Shown piece by piece: positions 60,814-64,000 of a stretch of DNA of 64,000 bases (position 1 is the first letter of the stretch; each line of letters starts with the position of its first letter). The stretch is from Bacteroidota bacterium. Lineage in GTDB: Bacteria > Bacteroidota > Bacteroidia > AKYH767-A > 2013-40CM-41-45. The stretch is taken from contig QQVM01000022.1 in NCBI GenBank assembly GCA_003389385.1, forward strand, positions 1-64,000, read 5' to 3'. Both the position numbers and the translations under genes were made by a program. The notes beneath the pieces were generated by a model. That model did not search any database. It had not been told where the DNA came from and saw nothing but the letters and a program-made list of their open reading frames with translations.

Positions 60814-61617
60814 ATGAGTAAAAAGAAAGTAGTTAAAAAGGCTAAAAAAGCCCAGAAAGCAAAGCCTAAGGCCAGCAAGGCTAAAACGAAGACAAAAGCT
60901 AAGGCTAAGAAGGCCGCGAAGCCGGCTTCCAAAGCTAAGTCCAAGCCATCTGCTTCCAAGACAAAGAAAGCAGAGAAGCCTGCGGTTAAAAAAGCCCCAA
61001 AGAAGGAAACCAAACCTGCGGCTAAGAAAGCTGCTCCTGCGAAAGCTAAAACTCCAGTGGCCAAGGCCCCTGAGCCCAAGAAAATCCAGGAGACAATAAA
61101 AGCTCCGGTTAAAAATCTTCCACCGGTTGAAAAGAAGCCGGCAAAGGCAGCGGCGTTTACAAAAGTTACGCGTCACAATATTCCTTTTCACAAGCACGAA
61201 CAAGCCAGGCAGATCATCCCGAAAACCAAGGAAGAACCTGGCAAGACCAAATATTCTGATGCAGAACTGGAAGAGTTTCGCGAAATCATCGTGAAAAAGC
61301 TGGATGATGCACGCAAAGAACTTGCTACCCTCCAGGCGCAACTCAATTCCAGCAACGAGCATGGAACTGATGATACAGCCAGCACTTTTAAAATGTTGGA
61401 AGATGGCTCTGACTCACTTGCCAAAGAAGAAGCCGGGCAGCTTGCCAGTCGTCAGAAAAAATTCATTGAGCAGCTTGAAAACGCGCTGATCAGAATTGAG
61501 AATAAAACTTACGGAGTGTGCCGGGTAACCGGAAAGCTTATTCCGAAAGAAAGATTGCGTGCAGTGCCTCACACCACTCAAAGCATCGAGGCGAAGCTGA
61601 ATCAGTACAGAGACTGA
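60814..61617 (+). CDS. DksA/TraR-family protein with long Lys/Ala-rich tail
   Basis: A 267-residue protein in two parts. Residues 1-125 are almost entirely Lys, Ala and Pro ('KAKPKASKAKTKTKAKAKKA'), like histone H1 tails. Residues 145-267 are a DksA-type coiled coil and finger: 'YSDAELEEFREIIVKKLDDA', 'HGTDDTASTFKMLEDGSDSL', 'RQKKFIEQLENALIRIENKTYG', then 'VCRVTGKLIPKERLRAVPHT'. The C4 zinc site is reduced to one Cys. DksA proteins bind RNA polymerase through the secondary channel, with ppGpp. The basic tail should bind DNA or RNA. It lies 45 bases after ileS and before lspA, a linkage conserved in the phylum. A terminator separates it from lspA. Confidence 0.9.
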   Translation: MSKKKVVKKAKKAQKAKPKASKAKTKTKAKAKKAAKPASKAKSKPSASKTKKAEKPAVKKAPKKETKPAAKKAAPAKAKTPVAKAPEPKKIQETIKAPVKNLPPVEKKPAKAAAFTKVTRHNIPFHKHEQARQIIPKTKEEPGKTKYSDAELEEFREIIVKKLDDARKELATLQAQLNSSNEHGTDDTASTFKMLEDGSDSLAKEEAGQLASRQKKFIEQLENALIRIENKTYGVCRVTGKLIPKERLRAVPHTTQSIEAKLNQYRD

Positions 61618-61652
61618 TTTTCATCTAAGCGAAATAACAACATCGCACAAAT

Positions 61653-61711
61653 CCGGAAAACAATTTAGGAAATGAATATACTTTTCTTAGAATTGTTTTC
61701 CGGTTTTTTAT
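61653..61711 (+). terminator. Intrinsic terminator between dksA-like gene and lspA
   Basis: Perfect 13-bp arms CCGGAAAACAATT (61653-61665) and AATTGTTTTCCGG (61691-61703) enclose a 25-base loop and are followed by TTTTTTATTTT. Termination is probably partial, because lspA follows only about 30 bases later and shows no clear promoter of its own. Confidence 0.8.
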
Positions 61712-61739
61712 TTTCCGAAAATATTCTCATCAGTCAAAC

Positions 61740-62402
61740 ATGAACCCGATTCTTAAAAGATCAATACTGTTGGTGCTTATCATGCTTATGGCGGATCAGT
61801 GCCTCAAGTTCTGGATCAAACTGAACATGTATCTCGGACAGGAGTTCAGGGTAACAGACTGGTTTTATATTCACTTCACTGAAAATTACGGAATGGCATT
61901 CGGCCTGGAGTTTGGAGGTGAAACAGGAAAAATTATACTGAGTGTATTTAGGATACTCGCTTCAATCGGTATTGGCTGGTATTTGCTGCACCTGATCAGG
62001 CACAGAGCGCATACTGGAATAATTACAAGCTTCATATTTATTTTTACAGGAGCTGTAGGCAACATCATCGACAGCACAGTTTATGGTGTAATCTTTTCCG
62101 ATAGCTATCACGGAGTGGCAAGACTTTTTCCTGAAGAAGGGGGCTATGCCGGCTTTCTTCATGGTAGAGTGGTAGACATGTTTTATTTTCCACTCTTCTC
62201 CGGAGTGTTTCCGGATTGGATACCCATTTGGGGCGGAGAGCATTTTTTATTTTTCAGACCAGTTTTCAATCTGGCTGATTCATATATCACGGTAGGGGTA
62301 ATCATCTTTTTATTTTACAGGAACAAGCCGATTCCTGGATTTGAAAAACCTCAAAATCAGGTGGAACAAAGCCATCCAGAAACTATCAAAACCGGTTCAT
62401 AG
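61740..62402 (+). CDS. lspA: Lipoprotein signal peptidase (signal peptidase II)
   Basis: A 220-residue inner-membrane aspartyl protease that removes signal peptides from lipidated prolipoproteins. Four membrane spans are visible. 'ILLVLIMLMADQCLKFWIK' opens the protein, and 'NYGMAFGLEFG' carries the conserved Asn/Gly loop. The two catalytic Asp residues are in 'GAVGNIIDSTVYG' and 'FNLADSYITVGV'. 'FLHGRVVDMFYFPLF' is the conserved segment between them. It is longer than the E. coli enzyme (about 165 residues) because of a loop after the first catalytic Asp ('SDSYHGVARLFPEEGGYAGF'), which is usual in Bacteroidota. Last gene of the ileS group. Confidence 0.95.
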   Translation: MNPILKRSILLVLIMLMADQCLKFWIKLNMYLGQEFRVTDWFYIHFTENYGMAFGLEFGGETGKIILSVFRILASIGIGWYLLHLIRHRAHTGIITSFIFIFTGAVGNIIDSTVYGVIFSDSYHGVARLFPEEGGYAGFLHGRVVDMFYFPLFSGVFPDWIPIWGGEHFLFFRPVFNLADSYITVGVIIFLFYRNKPIPGFEKPQNQVEQSHPETIKTGS

Positions 62403-62771
62403 TTTCTGAATACCGGAATTTTAACAATAGCTTTCAATGCAATCATGGATAGATTTTTTCACGATTCCATGCTTTTGTAGGATTTTGTCTAAAACTCAGT
62501 TTCCCGTACTGTAAGATTTTCATCACTTTTTTCAGATAAATTAGTTCTTATATACATTAAAAAGGATTCACTATGGCTTTAGGCATAAATTTTCAGCCTG
62601 TCATAAATATTAATATATCGTTTATCAGAAGAATGGAGGCAGTGCGTTGATAATCAAATGTAATCCCTGAGTGATTTTTGACAAATCCAAATACCCTCAT
62701 CATACATATACTTGCATCGAGCCTATTATTTAGAGAATTAGAAACAAATTTTCTCTAAAACTTTCTTGACG
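62403..62771. other. Intergenic region before the right-edge surface protein
   Basis: 369 bases without a gene I can support. A weak -7-like box TATACTTG (62707-62714) lies about 60 bases before the ATG at 62772, with TTG 26 bases further up, which is longer spacing than usual. No hairpin with a T run is seen after lspA. Confidence 0.4.
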
Positions 62772-64000
62772 ATGAACAAGGTTAACAGAAAAAACAAAAT
62801 CAAAAACACCCTTGCACCCCGGACAAGAATGATTCTTGCCTACAGGATCGTTGTTGTCTCTGTGTTAGCCGGTGTTTTATTATTTACGGGTTCAATTATC
62901 TACCTGAACTTCGGAAATTCAGAGAAAGCTTTTGCTGCAACAGCTGTTTCCTGGAATGGAAGCGTTGACAATAATTGGAACAATGCATCAAATTGGTCTC
63001 CTGCGGTGATTCCTGGCCCGGGTTCACTGGTTACAATTGGAATGTCGCCAAGGGATCCGCAATTAAGCGATCATGTCACCGTAACGGATTTAATTCTCAA
63101 CAATGGCGCTAAACTCAGGTTGAATGACTATTCAATTACTTTGAACGGGAATTACATCATGAACAATGGCAGTGAATTACAAATGAGTAAATCCACTGCC
63201 GTAGTATTGGGGAATGCCACAATCAATGGAGGTGTGATCTCCGCTTCAGGAGGTTTAAATCCATTGACACAAACGCCAGCTACATTTATAGCTAAAGGAA
63301 CAAACACAGTTATTGGCTCGACAGGTGTGTCACCTATGATTCAGGCTGATCTTGTAGTTACCAGCGCAACGGTTACACTGCGAAGTACCACTTTCAACGG
63401 AACGGTCAGTATTGAAAAGAGCGGAATAACAAATGACGCATGTTTTGGAGGAAATGTGTTTAACCGCACGGCAAGTTTTACAAACAGCGGTTCCGGCTCA
63501 TTTATTCTTTCCAATAATTCCCGTGACATATACAATGAGGATGTCGTATTCAATAACAGCGGATCAAACCTGATTCATGTCGCTTACTCTGATGCTAGCG
63601 GCACGCAGTTCAACGGGAATGTAATAGTCAACAGCACTTCAGGAACCGGAGTTCAGTTTTGCATGAACACAGGAAGAGCATCTGTAGCTGCCGGAAAAAA
63701 GCTTACTTCCGGATCAGCAGGCTTCAATACCGGCACACTGAATTTGAGAAAACTCACATTCAATGATACTTCTTCAATAACAATTGATGCAGGCCCATCA
63801 GGCCGTGTTACATTGGGCCCCAGTACATCTTTTGCCGGTGACGTAACAATAAACGCAGGATTGGTTCTTCTAAACGGATGCACATTCAATGGAAAAACCA
63901 ACATTACGAAAACAGGAGGCACCAATGATCTGGGCACAGGAGGAAATATATTTAACGGAGACGCAGTGATTACAAATTCCGGTTCAGGATATTTAGGAAT
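62772..64000 (+). CDS. Large surface protein, N-terminal part (runs off the window)
   Basis: An open frame from ATG 62772 to the window end, 409 codons with no stop. The first 65 residues are a basic stretch ('MNKVNRKNKIKN'), a hydrophobic span ('IVVVSVLAGVLLFTGSIIYL') and 'EKAFAATAVSWNG', an extended signal peptide. The mature part begins 'SWNGSVDNNWNNASNWSPAV', a motif common at the start of Bacteroidota beta-helix or filamentous surface proteins, and continues as Gly/Asn/Thr/Ser-rich beta repeats. A unit resembling 'GGNVFN...TNSGSGSF' recurs ('GGNIFNGDAVITNSGSGYLG' near the end). A T9SS tail is expected downstream but cannot be seen. Function is unknown; an adhesin-like role is the best guess. 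Confidence 0.85.
   Translation, partial: MNKVNRKNKIKNTLAPRTRMILAYRIVVVSVLAGVLLFTGSIIYLNFGNSEKAFAATAVSWNGSVDNNWNNASNWSPAVIPGPGSLVTIGMSPRDPQLSDHVTVTDLILNNGAKLRLNDYSITLNGNYIMNNGSELQMSKSTAVVLGNATINGGVISASGGLNPLTQTPATFIAKGTNTVIGSTGVSPMIQADLVVTSATVTLRSTTFNGTVSIEKSGITNDACFGGNVFNRTASFTNSGSGSFILSNNSRDIYNEDVVFNNSGSNLIHVAYSDASGTQFNGNVIVNSTSGTGVQFCMNTGRASVAAGKKLTSGSAGFNTGTLNLRKLTFNDTSSITIDAGPSGRVTLGPSTSFAGDVTINAGLVLLNGCTFNGKTNITKTGGTNDLGTGGNIFNGDAVITNSGSGYLG

Noticed and set aside
60787-61362. 191-codon minus-strand frame opposite the DksA-like gene
   Set aside because: It is the reverse of the Lys/Ala-rich low-complexity tail, which naturally lacks stops on the other strand.
1-64000. Prophage, insertion sequence or integrated element
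   Set aside because: No transposase, integrase, phage structural gene or flanking repeat could be recognised on either strand.

Overview
The window reads as the chromosome of a Bacteroidota (Bacteroidetes) bacterium. Several things point there: many large secreted proteins ending in type IX secretion (T9SS) type A C-terminal sorting domains ('YPNP...G.Y.L...'), SprB-like and PKD-like repeats, lamin-tail and CotH domains, a DUF5777 barrel, the ileS-dksA-lspA gene order, and promoters of the Bacteroidota form TTG-N19-TAnnTTTG with little Shine-Dalgarno signal. GC looks moderate to low by eye. I see no phage, insertion sequence, CRISPR array or plasmid gene. The class or genus cannot be fixed from the sequence alone.

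Layout. 0.3-4 kb: four-helix-bundle protein, a small repeat cluster, tRNA-Asn, a PfkB-type sugar kinase, a hypothetical gene broken by one in-frame TAG, and a Tat-exported superoxide dismutase. 4-21 kb: a block of secreted giants, namely a CotH/lamin-tail/Ig protein, an alpha-2-macroglobulin-like protein, and two tandem FN3-purple acid phosphatase-like paralogs. 21-27 kb (minus strand): a YdeP-type molybdopterin oxidoreductase with FdhD, a small DUF937-like protein, and a five-FN3 T9SS protein. 27-35 kb: two divergent gene sets that carry most of the lower kynurenine (3-hydroxyanthranilate) pathway. The minus-strand set is SDR, DUF4258 protein, 2-aminomuconate-semialdehyde dehydrogenase and a SET-domain protein. 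The plus-strand set is a small protein, 3-hydroxyanthranilate dioxygenase, a TMTC-like TPR glycosyltransferase, ACMS decarboxylase and a DUF1223 protein. 35-49 kb: DUF5777 plus cytochrome-like lipoprotein, a two-component system, a PurF-like amidotransferase, a SPOR-like secreted protein, asd, a lamin-tail protein, and a run of methyltransferase, fructosamine kinase, RidA-family deaminase and TfoX-N protein. AlkA-type glycosylase converges on that run. 49-57 kb: one giant T9SS adhesin. 57-62 kb: ileS, a DksA-like protein with a histone-like tail, and lspA. The right edge cuts into another large surface protein.

How the genes work together. Four enzymes (30862 dioxygenase, 33430 decarboxylase, 27677 dehydrogenase, 47869 RidA-family deaminase) form a chemically coherent chain from 3-hydroxyanthranilate to 2-oxo-hex-3-enedioate-type products. 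The upstream kynurenine steps are not in the window. The secreted proteins share the same FN3 and Ig-like modules, which suggests module exchange among surface proteins. The T9SS machinery itself is not here. The most unusual signals are the SET-domain gene inside the catabolic set, the SDR that lacks the canonical YxxxK motif, an orphan minus-strand terminator near 36.57 kb that implies an unannotated transcript, the single-stop broken gene near 2.4 kb, and a promoter placed so close to the PurF-like start codon that its mRNA should be leaderless. I found no clear defence or otherwise wholly new system.
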